A DNA stretch of 64,000 bases from an uncultured SAR86 cluster bacterium (GTDB lineage Bacteria > Pseudomonadota > Gammaproteobacteria > Magnimaribacterales > D2472). The stretch spans positions 1 through 64,000 of the forward strand of contig CACEDS010000003.1 in the NCBI GenBank assembly GCA_902558395.1. Reading direction: 5' to 3'. Positions 50,971 to 60,295 of the stretch are shown one piece after another. A program made the position numbers and the translations under genes. Positions within the stretch are counted from its first letter, which is position 1, and each line of letters starts with the position of its first letter. The notes beneath the pieces are model-generated. The model saw only the letters and a list, made by a program, of their open reading frames with translations, was not told the origin of the DNA and ran no database searches.

Positions 50971-52898
50971 TATTTTGAATCTACAATCATAAGTGGAGCT
51001 CCATTTTCTACCTGATCATCTTTAGTAATAAGTACTTTAGTTACTATTCCGTTGTGAGAGGCCTTTATTGAATGCTCCATTTTCATTGCCTCTAGTATCA
51101 CCAGCACATCTCCAGTTTTTACTTTTGAACCTTTTTTAACATTCAATGCAATAACTTTTCCAGGCATAGGCGCTGTTAAACTTCCAGCTTGAATTTCAAT
51201 CCCTGGCAAAACAAATCTTGGTTTTATCTTTAGCATTACATCACCAAAAGGCATGTGCACGAGAATATTTTCATTTTTTAGAGTTATCCTGGAATAATGT
51301 CTTTTTCCATTAAATTCAACATCAAGACCAAAGTCATCTTCTGAATGAATTATTCCAGTTTTCCCCCAGTCAAATACGAAACCCTTATTTTTCTCATATC
51401 TATATGAAACACTATGTTCATTATCATTAACAACAAAATCAATTTTTTGTTTAGGCAGTCTCCCATTAGTCCATCCCGATGGCATAAAACCAGCAATGCC
51501 TGTCTTTATTCTATTGTTTCTTTGAACCCAAAGCGCCGCTATAGAAGCAGCATGCTCTATTTCGGCTGGAGTAAGTTTGCGTTTTTTATTAGGCTGAACT
51601 TGGTTAATAAAATCTGTAGTAGTATTGCCATCAAAAAATTCTTTTGCTTTGAGACACTCAATTAAAAATTCTCGATTAGTGATTACGCCTCCAATATGAG
51701 CAGATTCTAGTGTGCGAATTAATTTTAAAATTGCATCATTTCTAGTATCTGCATAAGAAATTATTTTTGCTAGCATAGGATCGAAATTAGTTCCTATATT
51801 TGAGCCAATGCTGATGCCTGAATCCCATCTCGCTTCATTTTCAGGGTCACTTTCAAAGGCAATTATTTGTCCAGTTTCAGGCAGAAAATCATTATCGGGA
51901 TTTTCAGCATAAAGTCTTGCTTCAATAGAATGACCCATAAAGGTGATATCGTCTTGGGTGTACCCTAATTCCTCATCTCTAGCAATTCTTAATTGCTCTG
52001 AAACTAGATCTATTCCAGTTACTTCTTCTGTAACAGGGTGCTCAACTTGCAATCTTGTATTAACTTCTAAAAACCAGAATTCTTCTGTTTTGTCATCAAA
52101 TAAAAATTCAACAGTTCCAGCTGACTTATATTTAATTTTCTTTGCAAGTTTGATTGCCGCATTACCCATTGCGGCCCTAACATCTTCGGAGATTCTAGAG
52201 GAGGGTGATTCTTCAATAATTTTTTGATGCCTTCTTTGAATAGAGCATTCTCTCTCACCTAGATGAACAACATTTCCATGAGCATCACCAAGTATTTGGA
52301 TTTCTATATGTCTAGATTTTTGTACATATCTTTCTATAAAAACTCTGTCATCTCCAAATCCTGACTGAGCTTCTCTTTGTGCGCTTTTAATGGACTCTTT
52401 TAAATCTTTTTCTTTATGAACTATTCTCATGCCTTTTCCACCGCCACCTGCAGCAGCTTTTATAAGGAGAGGGAACCCAATTTTTTTTGCATTTTTAATG
52501 TTTGATGTCATCGGAAGTGTCGGGACTCCAGCTTTTTCAGCAAGCTCCTTTGCTTTTAATTTGTCTCCCATAACAGAAATCACGTGTGGCGATGGACCAA
52601 CCCATATCAAACCTTCTTTGATTACTTTTCTTGCAAAAGAGGCATTCTCAGATAAGAAGCCGTATCCTGGATGAATTGCTTGAGCGCCTGATTCTTTAGC
52701 AGCTTTTATAATCTCTTTGCTATCGAGATAGCCTCCATCCGGTAATCTGATTGATTGATCAGACATATGTACGAAAGGTTCATTTTTGTCAGCATCAACA
52801 TATATTGCAATGCATCTGATACCCATTTCATGAGCAGTTTCAATAATCCTACACGCTATTTCACCTCTGTTGGCAATTAGTATGGAGTCATAAATCAT
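50970..52898 (-). CDS. Biotin-containing acyl-CoA carboxylase alpha subunit (geranyl-/methylcrotonyl-CoA type)
   Basis: A 642-residue protein. The biotin carboxylase domain opens with YDSILIANRGEIACRII, with the ATP loop AAAGGGGKGMR, ERECSIQRRHQKIIEE and FLEVNTRLQVEHPVTE. The C-terminal biotinyl domain has EAMKMEH with the biotinyl-Lys, near residue 608. Overall length matches MccA/LiuD/AtuF. The start overlaps the beta subunit gene by 4 nt, so both subunits are made together. Choice between methylcrotonyl and geranyl substrate cannot be made from this subunit. Confidence 0.92.
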   Translation of the reverse strand: MIYDSILIANRGEIACRIIETAHEMGIRCIAIYVDADKNEPFVHMSDQSIRLPDGGYLDSKEIIKAAKESGAQAIHPGYGFLSENASFARKVIKEGLIWVGPSPHVISVMGDKLKAKELAEKAGVPTLPMTSNIKNAKKIGFPLLIKAAAGGGGKGMRIVHKEKDLKESIKSAQREAQSGFGDDRVFIERYVQKSRHIEIQILGDAHGNVVHLGERECSIQRRHQKIIEESPSSRISEDVRAAMGNAAIKLAKKIKYKSAGTVEFLFDDKTEEFWFLEVNTRLQVEHPVTEEVTGIDLVSEQLRIARDEELGYTQDDITFMGHSIEARLYAENPDNDFLPETGQIIAFESDPENEARWDSGISIGSNIGTNFDPMLAKIISYADTRNDAILKLIRTLESAHIGGVITNREFLIECLKAKEFFDGNTTTDFINQVQPNKKRKLTPAEIEHAASIAALWVQRNNRIKTGIAGFMPSGWTNGRLPKQKIDFVVNDNEHSVSYRYEKNKGFVFDWGKTGIIHSEDDFGLDVEFNGKRHYSRITLKNENILVHMPFGDVMLKIKPRFVLPGIEIQAGSLTAPMPGKVIALNVKKGSKVKTGDVLVILEAMKMEHSIKASHNGIVTKVLITKDDQVENGAPLMIVDSK

Positions 52899-54562
52899 AA
52901 TCTAAATACCCCATATTCTCGTGCCCCTTCAATTGGGATGTTATTAATTATCGATAAACAAAAACCAATGACATCTCTTGTATCTCTCGGGTCTATAATT
53001 CCATCGTCAGTAACCATACTGCTTGCAACCAATCCCCTAGATAATTTTTCTAAATAACCAATTACCATCTTCTTTAATTCATCGTCAGCTTTTTCATCAA
53101 AATCCTTTCCATCTCTTAATGCTTTGGCTTTTCTTACAATTGACATTACACCAGCCATTTGTTCAGGTCCCATGACAGCAATTTTTGCTGTTGGCCATAA
53201 GAACGTAAACCTATTGTTAAAAGCTTTTCCAGACATGGCATAAGTTCCAGCACCATAAGAAGCACCAACTATAAATGTTATATGAGGTACGGTAGAGTTT
53301 GAGACGGCATTTATTAATTGAGATCCTTTTTTAATAATGCCCTGACTTTCAAAATCTTTACCTACTAAAAAACCAGTGACATTATGAAGAAATATCAATG
53401 GGATATTTCTTTTATTACATAGCTGAATGAAGGTAGCTGCTTTTTCTGCACTTTCAGGATAGATTGGACCGTTATTACCTAAGATACCAACTTGATAACC
53501 ATGAACTGAGGTCCATCCACATACCATTGTTGGACCATATAAAGGTTTAAACTCTTCAAACTTTGAGCCGTCAGAAAATCTTGCAATTATTTCCCTGATA
53601 TCAACAGCAGACTTTAGATCTTCACTTATTATTCCTAGGAGTTCTTCTGAGTTATATATTGGGTCAGTACTAATTTTTTGTGGACCTAAACCTTTTTTAT
53701 TCCAATTTAAATGAGAAACAACCTCTCTACATATTCTTAATGCATCCATTTCATCTTCAGCTAAATAATCAGATAATCCAGATTGCTCAGAATGCATTTT
53801 AGCACCTCCCAAAGTTTCATCATCAGATTCTTCACCAGTTGCCATTTTTACTAAAGGTGGCCCAGCTAGAAAAGCTTTCGATTGTCCTTTAATAAAAATA
53901 TTGTAATCAGACATCCCTGGTTGATATGCACCTCCTGCTGTTGAGGAACCAAACACAACTGAAATTACAGGTATTCTTAATTTTGAAAGCTCGGTCATGT
54001 CATAAAAGAATCTTCCAGTTGAGGCAAAATGATTTTGATGAAGTGAGGGAGCCTCTGGAGGGTTTTCACCACCACCTGAGCCAGAAACACTCAAATCTCC
54101 TCCTGCTGATTCAACAAAACTTATGAAAGGTATGTGATTATCACGAGATATTTCCATAGCCCTGTTCCATTTTTCACCTACGTATACTGTCATTGCACCA
54201 GCCTTAACAGTAGGATCATTTGCAAATATTACGCATTCAACACCGGAAATAATTCCTATTCCAGAAACACATCCACCTCCCACGTTATAATTATTTGTTC
54301 CATAGCCAGCATAAGGTTGTATTTCTAAAAATGGACTATCTGGATCTAAAACATTCATAATTCTTTCACGAACAGGCATTTTTCCTCTTTTAGCCAGTCT
54401 TTCATGATGTCTTTGCCCACCACCTAATTCAGCTAGATCTAATAACTCATCAAGAAATACTAATTTCTCGAGCATCATCTTTTTATTTTGTAGATATTGT
54501 TCAGACCTAGTATCTAAATTTGATTTAAATATAGGAGCAATATTTTCCGTCTTCATAGGCAT
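52895..54562 (-). CDS. Acyl-CoA carboxylase beta (carboxyltransferase) subunit
   Basis: A 555-residue carboxyltransferase of the MccB/LiuB/AtuC group. It begins with an N-terminal helical region followed by LLDLAELGGGQRHHERLAKRGKMPVRERI. Acyl-CoA and biotin sites are in SAGGDLSVSGSGGGENPPE, FGSSTAGGAYQPGMSDY, and GNNGPIYPESAEKAATFIQLCNKRNIPLIFLHNVTGFLVG. It is the first gene of the operon. Length and motifs exclude propionyl-CoA carboxylase less certainly than acetyl-CoA carboxylase. Confidence 0.92.
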   Translation of the reverse strand: MPMKTENIAPIFKSNLDTRSEQYLQNKKMMLEKLVFLDELLDLAELGGGQRHHERLAKRGKMPVRERIMNVLDPDSPFLEIQPYAGYGTNNYNVGGGCVSGIGIISGVECVIFANDPTVKAGAMTVYVGEKWNRAMEISRDNHIPFISFVESAGGDLSVSGSGGGENPPEAPSLHQNHFASTGRFFYDMTELSKLRIPVISVVFGSSTAGGAYQPGMSDYNIFIKGQSKAFLAGPPLVKMATGEESDDETLGGAKMHSEQSGLSDYLAEDEMDALRICREVVSHLNWNKKGLGPQKISTDPIYNSEELLGIISEDLKSAVDIREIIARFSDGSKFEEFKPLYGPTMVCGWTSVHGYQVGILGNNGPIYPESAEKAATFIQLCNKRNIPLIFLHNVTGFLVGKDFESQGIIKKGSQLINAVSNSTVPHITFIVGASYGAGTYAMSGKAFNNRFTFLWPTAKIAVMGPEQMAGVMSIVRKAKALRDGKDFDEKADDELKKMVIGYLEKLSRGLVASSMVTDDGIIDPRDTRDVIGFCLSIINNIPIEGAREYGVFRL

Positions 54563-54584
54563 TAAAAGTTAATAATTTTGTTAT

Positions 54585-54610
54585 GGTAATATAATAGCAT
54601 TAATATTACC
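54585..54610. promoter_or_regulatory. Inverted repeat, candidate TetR operator of the carboxylase operon
   Basis: GGTAATAT (54585-54592) and ATATTACC (54603-54610) form a perfect 8-bp inverted repeat with a 10-nt spacer. It lies in the 86-nt divergent gap between the carboxylase beta gene and the GST gene, and the operon encodes a TetR regulator. The size suits a TetR dimer. Confidence 0.5.
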
Positions 54611-54648
54611 AATATTAAGATGTATGATTGTTAAAAAAAATAACTATT

Positions 54649-55269
54649 ATGTTAAAAATATACGGAACACAAAATTCTAGAGCTATGAGACCGATTTGGA
54701 CCGCTGAAGAGATGGGTCTTCAATACGAGCTTGTAATGATGCCTTTTCCACCAAGAGTTTTTCATAAAGAATATTTAAATATAAACATGCTTGGAACTGT
54801 TCCTTATTTAGTAGATGGAGATGTAAAAATGACAGAGTCTGTTGCAATGACTCAGTATCTAGTTGAAAAATACGGTCCAACAGATTTGAGAGTAATGTCC
54901 GATGAAGTAGATTATCCAAATTATTTAAATTGGCTCCATCATGCAGATGCTACATTAACTTTTCCTCAGACGGTTGTATTAAGATATAAATTTCAAGAAC
55001 CGGGCGTTGCTGATGCAGCAATAGAAGGATATAGCAGATGGTTTGTTTCTCGTTTAAAATTACTTGAATCTGAGCTAGAAAATAAAACTTATCTTTGCTC
55101 AAATAGATTTACGATTGCTGATATATGTGTAAGTTATGCAATTAACCTAGCAGGGGCTCTTGGTATTAAAGAAGCATTTAAACCAAATATAACTAGATGG
55201 ACATCCATGCTTTTTGAGAGAGAAGCCTTTATAAAAAGTAAAAATTATAAACACGAAGAAAAGACATAA
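54649..55269 (+). CDS. Glutathione S-transferase family protein
   Basis: A 206-residue protein with an N-terminal thioredoxin-fold domain (LKIYGTQNSRAMRPIWTAEEMGLQYELV, Ser at the catalytic position) and cis-Pro segment LGTVPYLVDGDVKMTESVAMTQYLVEKY. The C-terminal helical domain has FTIADICVSYAINLA, the GST N-capping motif. The track starts at TTG 54628; ATG 54649 gives the normal N-terminus. Substrate unknown. It is translationally coupled to the Msr fusion, which suggests a stress-defence pairing. Confidence 0.87.
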   Translation: MLKIYGTQNSRAMRPIWTAEEMGLQYELVMMPFPPRVFHKEYLNINMLGTVPYLVDGDVKMTESVAMTQYLVEKYGPTDLRVMSDEVDYPNYLNWLHHADATLTFPQTVVLRYKFQEPGVADAAIEGYSRWFVSRLKLLESELENKTYLCSNRFTIADICVSYAINLAGALGIKEAFKPNITRWTSMLFEREAFIKSKNYKHEEKT

Positions 55270-56528
55270 TGAAAAGATTTTTTATATTTCTGCCAATCAT
55301 GGCTTTATGCTTAAGTATTCATTCCTATGAAAACCATACATCTCATTTAGAGACTATAGTTTTAGGTTCTGGGTGTTTCTGGGGTGCTGAAAAGGGTTAT
55401 GAAGCTCTTGAAGGAGTTGAAGATGCAGTATCAGGATATGCTGATGGATATGGAATAAAACCAACTTACAGAGAGATAACAAAATATATAAACAAATATA
55501 AAAGAAATAATTTTGCTGAAGTTGTTAAAGTAACTTTTAACAAGGAGGTAATAAGCTTAAGGTCTCTTCTTGAACATTTCTATGAATCACATGATCCAAC
55601 CCAACTTAATAGACAAGGTAATGATATTGGTACTCAATACAGGTCAACTATTTTGTATACAAAACCATCACAAAAAAAAGTAATAGACGAAACAACTAAC
55701 GAATTTCAAAAACTACTAAGTGATGAAGGATATGGAGAAATTAAGACTTTAATTAAATCTCTTGATAAGTTTCACGATGCTGAAGAATATCATCAAGATT
55801 ATATTAAAAAAAATCCTAATGGATATTGTCCTGATCATTCCACAGGTGTTGCCTTTAACAAAATTGAAACACCAACCATTGATAATTCATTTCTTTTATC
55901 AGGTAAGTATGTTCTTGTAATTGATTCACAAGATTATTGTCCTTATTGTGAAAATTTCAAAAAAGATGTGGCAAACGATTATCAGGGAAGTATCCCAATG
56001 GTATACAGAACAGCAATTGAATTGAGTGGTTTGGATATTCAAACACCCACATGGGCAACACCTACAATTGTTTTCTTAGAAAATGGTAGTGAACTATTCT
56101 CATACCAAGGATACATGGAACCTGAATTATTTTATAAAGCTCTTGGAAAATTTAAATTAGGTGATACAGAAGCTTATGATGTTGCTTTTAATCAAGGAAC
56201 TGATGCAAGATTCTGTAAAGAATATCAGATTTTCAAAAATACTCCTGACGGAATTTTTGTAGATAAATTAAGTGGAGCTCCTTTGTTTGATACTAGAGAT
56301 AGATTCGTTTCACGAAGTGGCTGGTTATCATTTACAGCCCCGGTGCCTAACTCAACCTATGAACTACCTGATAATTCATATGGCATGAAAAGAACAGAGG
56401 TTAAATCAAAATCAAGCAACATTCATTTAGGTCATGTTTTTGATGATGGTCCCAATGGCATGCCAAGATATTGTATTAATGCAACAGTTCTTGAATTTAT
56501 TGCCAGAGAAGATATTAAAAACTCTTAA
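55269..56528 (+). CDS. Exported peptide-methionine sulfoxide reductase fusion, MsrA-thioredoxin-MsrB order
   Basis: A 419-residue protein that repairs both S- and R-methionine sulfoxide in exported proteins. A signal peptide covers residues 1-19. The MsrA domain (about 28-198) has the catalytic Cys36 in GCFWGAEKG and Cys187 near its end. A thioredoxin-like domain (about 205-297) has CPYC (224-227) and cis-Pro in ATPTIVFL. The MsrB domain (about 300-412) has SRSGWLSF, HLGHVFDDGP and catalytic Cys402 in RYCINA. The zinc CxxC pairs of many MsrB proteins are missing. The domain order differs from the Neisseria type (thioredoxin first). Confidence 0.92.
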   Translation: MKRFFIFLPIMALCLSIHSYENHTSHLETIVLGSGCFWGAEKGYEALEGVEDAVSGYADGYGIKPTYREITKYINKYKRNNFAEVVKVTFNKEVISLRSLLEHFYESHDPTQLNRQGNDIGTQYRSTILYTKPSQKKVIDETTNEFQKLLSDEGYGEIKTLIKSLDKFHDAEEYHQDYIKKNPNGYCPDHSTGVAFNKIETPTIDNSFLLSGKYVLVIDSQDYCPYCENFKKDVANDYQGSIPMVYRTAIELSGLDIQTPTWATPTIVFLENGSELFSYQGYMEPELFYKALGKFKLGDTEAYDVAFNQGTDARFCKEYQIFKNTPDGIFVDKLSGAPLFDTRDRFVSRSGWLSFTAPVPNSTYELPDNSYGMKRTEVKSKSSNIHLGHVFDDGPNGMPRYCINATVLEFIAREDIKNS

Positions 56529-56533
56529 TAATC

Positions 56534-57691
56534 CTATTCCACCAAGCTTGCTATTCGTTCATAGGCCTCAATGAATTCTTCTTTAAATTTTTGAACGGTC
56601 TGTCCAGCTGAAATAGTTTCATTCACTAATCCTATGCCTTGACCAACCCAATACGTATCAAGTTTTTTTGCTCCTTCATGTCCGAGAGTAGCCTGTTTAG
56701 AGACTATTGCTAATGCTGGCTCTCCAACAATTGTTTGCAAAGGCATTGGCAATGGCTCAGGTGCATCTTTTGATTCCCACGCATCAGTCCATGCTGACTG
56801 AAGTTGCCTTGAGTGCTTACCTGTTCTACTTTTTGATCTTACAGTTTGGCTTGAAGTGGCTTGAATCATTTTTTCTTTAATGTTTTCAGAGGTTTCAGCT
56901 TCAGTGGTTGGAAGAAATACCGAGGCGCACCAAACACCATCTGCACCCATTGTCATAATCCCTGCCATTTGCTCACCGGTGGCAATACCACCAGCTGCTA
57001 AGATTGGTACATCGCCTAAGTCTTTTATTGCTCTTTTTACTTCTGGTATTAGCACCATAGTTGAAACGCTTCCACAGTGACCGCCACCTTCAGTTCCCGA
57101 TACAACTAATACATCTACACCAGCTTGAACTTGCTTAATTGCATGCTCTTTAGCTCCTAAAAGTGCAGCAACTTTTACATTATTTGCTTTTCCCATTTCT
57201 AACATCCAATGAGGAGGTACTCCTAATGCATTTGCAATCAATTTAATTGGATGAGAAAAAGCAACTTCTAATAATTTTTTAGCTCCTTTTTCTTTAAGAT
57301 TTTTCCCAAATCTAGAATCTGAATCCATTTCAACTTTTTTTGAGTCCGAAGGATTTCTTAATGATTCTCCATCAACATCATGTTGCTTCAAAACATCAGC
57401 TCTAAAATCTCGGTATTCTTGCGGAATCATGTTAATAAGATCTTCTGATGAAACAGATGATCCTTTGCCCTCGAAAGTGGTTGGCACTAGAATATCTACA
57501 CCATAGGGCTTGCCGTCAATGTGTTCATCTATCCATTTAAGATCTTGTTCTAACATTTCTGGAGTATGGCCAACTGCTCCCAATACGCCCATACCGCCAG
57601 CCTTGGAAACTGCTACAACAACATCTCTACAATGGCTAAATGCAACAAGTGGAAATTCAATTTCAAACATTTCACATATGGGTGATTTCAT
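56534..57691 (-). CDS. Nitronate monooxygenase family protein (2-nitropropane dioxygenase type)
   Basis: A 385-residue FMN TIM-barrel enzyme. FPLVAFSHCRDVVVAVSKAGGMGVLGA is the N-terminal glycine-rich block, SGTEGGGHCGSVSTMVLIPEV holds the catalytic His, and ILAAGGIATGEQMAGIMTMGADGVWCAS is the phosphate-binding end of the barrel. The long C-terminal half after residue 240 fits the larger class of this family. Physiological substrate uncertain; some relatives are flavin enoyl reductases. Confidence 0.87.
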   Translation of the reverse strand: MKSPICEMFEIEFPLVAFSHCRDVVVAVSKAGGMGVLGAVGHTPEMLEQDLKWIDEHIDGKPYGVDILVPTTFEGKGSSVSSEDLINMIPQEYRDFRADVLKQHDVDGESLRNPSDSKKVEMDSDSRFGKNLKEKGAKKLLEVAFSHPIKLIANALGVPPHWMLEMGKANNVKVAALLGAKEHAIKQVQAGVDVLVVSGTEGGGHCGSVSTMVLIPEVKRAIKDLGDVPILAAGGIATGEQMAGIMTMGADGVWCASVFLPTTEAETSENIKEKMIQATSSQTVRSKSRTGKHSRQLQSAWTDAWESKDAPEPLPMPLQTIVGEPALAIVSKQATLGHEGAKKLDTYWVGQGIGLVNETISAGQTVQKFKEEFIEAYERIASLVE

Positions 57692-57729
57692 AATTTACTC
57701 TACTTTTTTATATATATTTTTAATTCTAT

Positions 57730-57735
57730 TATAAT
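57730..57735 (+). promoter_or_regulatory. Candidate -10 box (TATAAT) for the RraA-like gene
   Basis: A perfect TATAAT lies 30 nt before the ATG of the RraA-like gene, in the 73-nt divergent gap. The -35 region is AT-rich and not convincing. Confidence 0.35.
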
Positions 57736-57764
57736 TATTAGATAAATTTAAAATTTTCCACTTA

Positions 57765-58259
57765 ATGCAAACATACAATTTCACAGTTCCAGATATATGC
57801 GACGCCTTTCCTGATGAAGTACTGATAGGCGACATTTTTTTAAATTCATATGGAGGTATTGATAAGTTTTGTGGAGAAATTAGAACAGCAAATTGTCCTC
57901 ATAGTAATAGTATTGTTAAGGAAATGGTTCAGGAAAATGGTGATGGTAAGGTTTTAGTTATAAACCATACTGGAGACAAATTTTGCTCAATGGTTGGTGA
58001 TCAAATTGCTCAAAAAGCTTATGAAAACAAATGGAGAGGTATTTTTGTGAATGGTTTCATTAGAGACATAGAGGTAATTGAAAATATCTCCATTGGTGTT
58101 TATGCAAAAAATACATACCCAATGAAAACAGATAAAACTGTTGGCATTGGAAAAAAAGATGAAAAAATTAATATTGGATCTGTTGAAATAAGCTCTGGAA
58201 ATTGGATTTATGTTGATACCAATGGATGGGTTGTAAGTAGCAAAAAATTAGAACTTTAA
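57765..58259 (+). CDS. RraA-family protein (RNase E inhibitor / aldolase-like)
   Basis: A 164-residue protein of the RraA fold. MVGDQIAQKAYENKWRGIFVNGFIRDIEVIENISIGVYAKNTYP matches the family's conserved GD..A..A..N.W.G....G..RD block. Members are either the E. coli RraA regulator of RNase E or HMG/CHA-type aldolases. The length and the start TYNFTVPDICDAFPDEV match E. coli RraA well, but aldolase activity cannot be excluded. It overlaps the convergent acyltransferase gene by 12 nt. Confidence 0.85.
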   Translation: MQTYNFTVPDICDAFPDEVLIGDIFLNSYGGIDKFCGEIRTANCPHSNSIVKEMVQENGDGKVLVINHTGDKFCSMVGDQIAQKAYENKWRGIFVNGFIRDIEVIENISIGVYAKNTYPMKTDKTVGIGKKDEKINIGSVEISSGNWIYVDTNGWVVSSKKLEL

Positions 58260-59132
58260 TCTTTCTATTTCTTTATCTTTTTCTTCCCAAATTTCTTCAA
58301 TCCATCTCTTAAAATTTTCTCTGTATTCATCATCAGTTGAATAATTTTTATTTTTAAGATTTTCAGGTATCGTATATTTTCTTACGAAAACTTTAACATC
58401 ACGCATATCACCTTTTAAAAAGGCCCATGCCCCTCTTTTATCTGACTTATAGACTACCGAATAATCTACCAAAACATTAATATTAGGCATAGCCGAAAGG
58501 GCAGTAGCAATTCCACCAACCCTTGGCTTTAGAAGATTTTTATACGGTGAGTTTTGAGCTAAATGTTTTGTAGGATTATTTCTTGTACCCTCTGCATAAC
58601 TAAAAATTGTTGATGGCGATCTTTGGAATCTTTTACATGCCTTCAATGTATTTTCATAATCTTTAAACCTTAGATCAGGATTTTTTTCTAATTCTTTTTT
58701 TGAGTGTCTATTTACAAAAGGCATATTTAAAGTTTTATTAGCTAGAAATATAAAAGGTATCCAAGCTAACTCTTTTTTCATGAAAAATTTAAGCAGAGGT
58801 ATTCTTTTATGGGCAGCCACTAAAAGTATAAAAATGTCTGCCCATGACTGATGGTTAGAAACAGCCATATACCATGCATTTTTATCAAATTCATTATCGT
58901 CAAATACCTGCATAGAATCTTTATGCATTATTTTCATAATGACTTTTAATCCATAGACGGTGTATTCACCAATAGAATTTGAGATTTTACTTAATCTAAT
59001 TTTTAGAGATTTAAATGGAAATATTGCTCTTGGAATATTTATAATTGCCAGCGTACCAAAGCCAATTGTTAATTCAACAATAATAAAAATAAATGTAAAA
59101 AATCCTACTAGGTTGGACTTTATGTAGTACAT
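58248..59132 (-). CDS. Lysophospholipid acyltransferase (PlsC/YihG-like)
   Basis: A 294-residue membrane acyltransferase. Motif I is NHQSWADIFIL (HX4D), motif II/III lies around FVNRHSKKE and motif III is FSYAEGTRN. An N-terminal hydrophobic anchor (LVGFFTFIFIIVELTIGFGTLAII) precedes it. The pattern is that of YihG/LCLAT-type 1-acylglycerol-3-phosphate acyltransferases. It is last in a minus-strand run with the two acyl-CoA dehydrogenases (gap 15 nt). Confidence 0.88.
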   Translation of the reverse strand: MYYIKSNLVGFFTFIFIIVELTIGFGTLAIINIPRAIFPFKSLKIRLSKISNSIGEYTVYGLKVIMKIMHKDSMQVFDDNEFDKNAWYMAVSNHQSWADIFILLVAAHKRIPLLKFFMKKELAWIPFIFLANKTLNMPFVNRHSKKELEKNPDLRFKDYENTLKACKRFQRSPSTIFSYAEGTRNNPTKHLAQNSPYKNLLKPRVGGIATALSAMPNINVLVDYSVVYKSDKRGAWAFLKGDMRDVKVFVRKYTIPENLKNKNYSTDDEYRENFKRWIEEIWEEKDKEIERLKF

Positions 59133-59147
59133 ATCAAATTTTCAAAT

Positions 59148-60287
59148 CTAAAACCCGCTTAGATTAGCATATCTTTCAGTATGATATGTAGAACTTCCAA
59201 ATATTTGCTCAGCAACTCTCGATCTTTTTATAAAAAACCCCAGATCATATTCATCTGTGACACCAATACCACCATGCATTTGAATTGCTTCATTAGAAAC
59301 TAGGTGGAGAGTTTCCCCAGCTATTGTTTTAGCAAGACTGGACAATCTTTGGAGTTCATTAGAGTTTTCATCGGCGCCCTGAACAGCTGCCATTACTGCT
59401 GACTTAGTAAGCTCAATCTCACAAAACATTTCAGCTGCTCTATGTTGTAGTGCCTGAAATGTCCCAATTAGCACACCAAACTGTTTTCTCTGTTTAAGAT
59501 ACTCAATTGTTGTTTCAAAAGCTGACTCAGCATTGCCTAGCATTTCAGCTGACATGGCTATTCTTCCAATATCAAGAATTCTTTCAACTGTTTCACCACC
59601 AGTCTCTATTGTTCCTAAAATTTCTTGGTTAAAGCATTTAACGTCATTGAACTCAATATTTGCATAATTTCTTGAATCAGCCATATCAAGCTTAATTATA
59701 TTTAGACCATCAGCATTTGCATCAACAATAAATAAAGTCAATCCAGCTAATTCACCAGTGTTGCCAGATGTTCTTGCAAGTACAATCAAAATATCAGCAC
59801 TAGCACCATCTATAACAAAGGTTTTCTTGCCATTTAAAAGATACTCTTCATTATTTTTTTTTGCCTCAAAGGATGTTTTTAATGGGTCATGATGGCTAGA
59901 TTCGTCAACCGCCAGAGCTGTAGTAATTTCACCACTCACTATTTTTGGGAGGTATTTTTCTTTTTGCTCTTGAGTTCCAAAGTTTGAAATAGCGTAAGCT
60001 CCTAAAACACCTGTAGAAAAAAGAGGGGAAGGGGTAAGTGTTTTACCACATTCTTGTAAAATTACACTTATGCCTGCTACACCAAAATTTGAACCACCAA
60101 ATTCTTCAGGTACTAGTATTCCTGACCAACCTAAATTGACCATTTCTTGCCATATATCTCTATCCCACAGGTTTTTATCTTTATTATCTCTAAGAGCTCT
60201 AAAATGAGTCACTGGTGTTCTCTCTTGAGCAAAATCTTTTGCAGTATCTCTTAGAAATTCTTGTTCTTCTGTTAGTACTAATTTCAT
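59148..60287 (-). CDS. Acyl-CoA dehydrogenase, second member of the second pair
   Basis: A 379-residue FAD-dependent dehydrogenase-fold protein. RKQFGVLIGTFQALQHRAAEMF and MHGGIGVTDEYDLGFFIKRSRVAEQIFG are intact. It lacks the GGTSEVQ block carried by its neighbour, as expected for one subunit of a heteromeric enzyme. It starts 8 nt after the first subunit gene. The pairing resembles FadE26/27- and FadE28/29-type enzymes that act on bulky (for example steroid side-chain) acyl-CoAs. Confidence 0.88.
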   Translation of the reverse strand: MKLVLTEEQEFLRDTAKDFAQERTPVTHFRALRDNKDKNLWDRDIWQEMVNLGWSGILVPEEFGGSNFGVAGISVILQECGKTLTPSPLFSTGVLGAYAISNFGTQEQKEKYLPKIVSGEITTALAVDESSHHDPLKTSFEAKKNNEEYLLNGKKTFVIDGASADILIVLARTSGNTGELAGLTLFIVDANADGLNIIKLDMADSRNYANIEFNDVKCFNQEILGTIETGGETVERILDIGRIAMSAEMLGNAESAFETTIEYLKQRKQFGVLIGTFQALQHRAAEMFCEIELTKSAVMAAVQGADENSNELQRLSSLAKTIAGETLHLVSNEAIQMHGGIGVTDEYDLGFFIKRSRVAEQIFGSSTYHTERYANLSGF

Positions 60288-60295
60288 CTTAAACT

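Noticed and set aside
45455-54562. Calling the operon a leucine-degradation (liu) cluster
   Set aside because: AtuA is present and HMG-CoA lyase absent, which fits Atu better. Liu function cannot be excluded without a tree of the carboxylase subunits.
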